Shown here one piece after another: positions 5,013 to 5,649 of a stretch of DNA of 5,649 nucleotides. The stretch is taken from positions 1 to 5,649 of the forward strand of contig JACNHM010000533.1 of assembly GCA_014383605.1 (NCBI GenBank), given 5' to 3'. How positions within the stretch are numbered: the first letter of the stretch is position 1; each line of letters begins with the position of its first letter. Below the pieces are notes generated by a model. It saw only the letters and a list, made by a program, of their open reading frames with translations. It was not told the DNA's origin and ran no database searches. Made by a program: the position numbers and the translations under genes. The stretch is from Chloroflexota bacterium (GTDB lineage Bacteria > Chloroflexota > Anaerolineae > UBA3071).

Positions 5013-5649
5013 TGGAAGAGAAGACTTACACCATACCCTACGGCAAGGGCGAAATCAGCTTCGCTTTGCCGCTGGGGATGCACGGCACGGTGGTAGAATC
5101 GAAAAGGGTACCGCCCATCGCCGACGTGGAAGCGGCCATCGCCGAGGCGCTGGCGGAGCCGGTGAATTCGCCGCCGCTGCGGGAGCTGGCCAGGCCAGAC
5201 GATACCGCCTGCATCGTCTTCACCGACATCACCCGCGCCAGCCCCGATCATCTGCTGGTGCCCGCGCTGCTGGCGGAGCTGACTGCCGCTGGCGTGCGGG
5301 ACGAGGACATCACCCTGCTGTGCGGCATCGGCATGCACCGACCCAGCACGCCGGAGGAGAAGGTCATCAAGCTCGGCGCGGAGTTAGTGGCCCGCTACCG
5401 CGTCATTGACAACGAGCCGCAGAACCCGGCCGCGCTGGTGGACCTGGGCACGACCGAGAGCGGCATCCCTCTCTCAGTGCACCGAGCAGCTTATGACGCC
5501 GACCTGCTCATCGCCACCGGCATCGTGGAGCCGCACCAGTACGCTGGCTACAGCGGTGGGCGCAAGACCCTGGCCGTGGGCGCGGCGGGGGAGGCGATGA
5601 TCGCCTACACCCACGGCCCGCAGATGGTGGATCACCCCGGCACGCGGCT
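5012..5649 (+). CDS. larA: LarA-family nickel-dependent racemase/epimerase, 3'-truncated
   Basis: The first 212 codons of a gene that continues past the right edge; LarA proteins are about 420-430 residues, so about half is seen. LarA racemises lactate with a nickel-pincer nucleotide (NPN) cofactor bound to a lysine; homologues act on malate, phenyllactate, other 2-hydroxyacids or gluconate. Visible landmarks are TDITRASPD (71-79, with Asp72 and Arg75), GIGMHRP with His109, PHQYAGYSGGRK with His175 and Lys185, and YTHGPQ with His201. Relative to Lactiplantibacillus plantarum LarA these fit His108, His174, Lys184 and His200 with a shift of one, so cofactor attachment, nickel binding and the catalytic histidines all look intact. 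ATG 5012 shares a base with the preceding stop (TGATG) and has AAGGAG 8 bases upstream. NPN biosynthesis genes (larB, larC, larE) are not in the window and may lie beyond it. Substrate is unknown; the Ldh2-family gene upstream fits a 2-hydroxyacid. GC is high (42 of 60 bases in 5281-5340). Confidence 0.94.
   Translation, partial: MEEKTYTIPYGKGEISFALPLGMHGTVVESKRVPPIADVEAAIAEALAEPVNSPPLRELARPDDTACIVFTDITRASPDHLLVPALLAELTAAGVRDEDITLLCGIGMHRPSTPEEKVIKLGAELVARYRVIDNEPQNPAALVDLGTTESGIPLSVHRAAYDADLLIATGIVEPHQYAGYSGGRKTLAVGAAGEAMIAYTHGPQMVDHPGTR

Overview
The window is a gene-dense, one-strand stretch of bacterial DNA with seven protein-coding genes, all on the + strand. Two genes run off the edges: an aldehyde:ferredoxin oxidoreductase (AOR) at the left and a LarA-type nickel-dependent racemase at the right. 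High GC in most genes, the AOR and LarA families, a YqhQ/DUF1385 membrane protein, a YhhN protein and a DUF2283 gene pair suggest an anaerobic or facultative bacterium, perhaps of the Chloroflexota. That assignment is inference; no rRNA or other marker gene is present.

Left part (1-2158): the C-terminal two thirds of a tungsten/molybdenum-pterin AOR ends at 1198. It is followed by a near-consensus sigma70-type promoter (TTGACA, 17 bp, TACAAT) whose spacer carries an imperfect palindrome, and then a DUF1385 (YqhQ-like) integral membrane protein that probably starts at TTG 1274. The next 160 bases (2159-2318) hold a possible stem-loop terminator or leader and no credible gene.

Right part (2319-5649): an Ldh2-family NAD(P)-dependent 2-hydroxyacid dehydrogenase, an inverted array of GGTTTCA-type repeats, a YhhN/TMEM86 membrane protein, a two-gene low-GC module (a small BECR-nuclease-like protein and a DUF2283 protein, overlapping at ATGA), and the LarA homologue, whose start overlaps the DUF2283 stop (TGATG). 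Tight spacing and overlaps suggest that at least yhhN through larA form one transcription unit, probably with the dehydrogenase.

Functionally, a LarA-type racemase/epimerase and an Ldh2-type dehydrogenase form a plausible pair for using both enantiomers of a 2-hydroxyacid. AOR could act on aldehydes or carboxylates elsewhere in the same fermentation network, but its own transcription appears separate. The small two-gene module resembles a toxin-antitoxin pair, differs in base composition from its neighbours, and sits between the metabolic genes; it is the most interesting part of the window.
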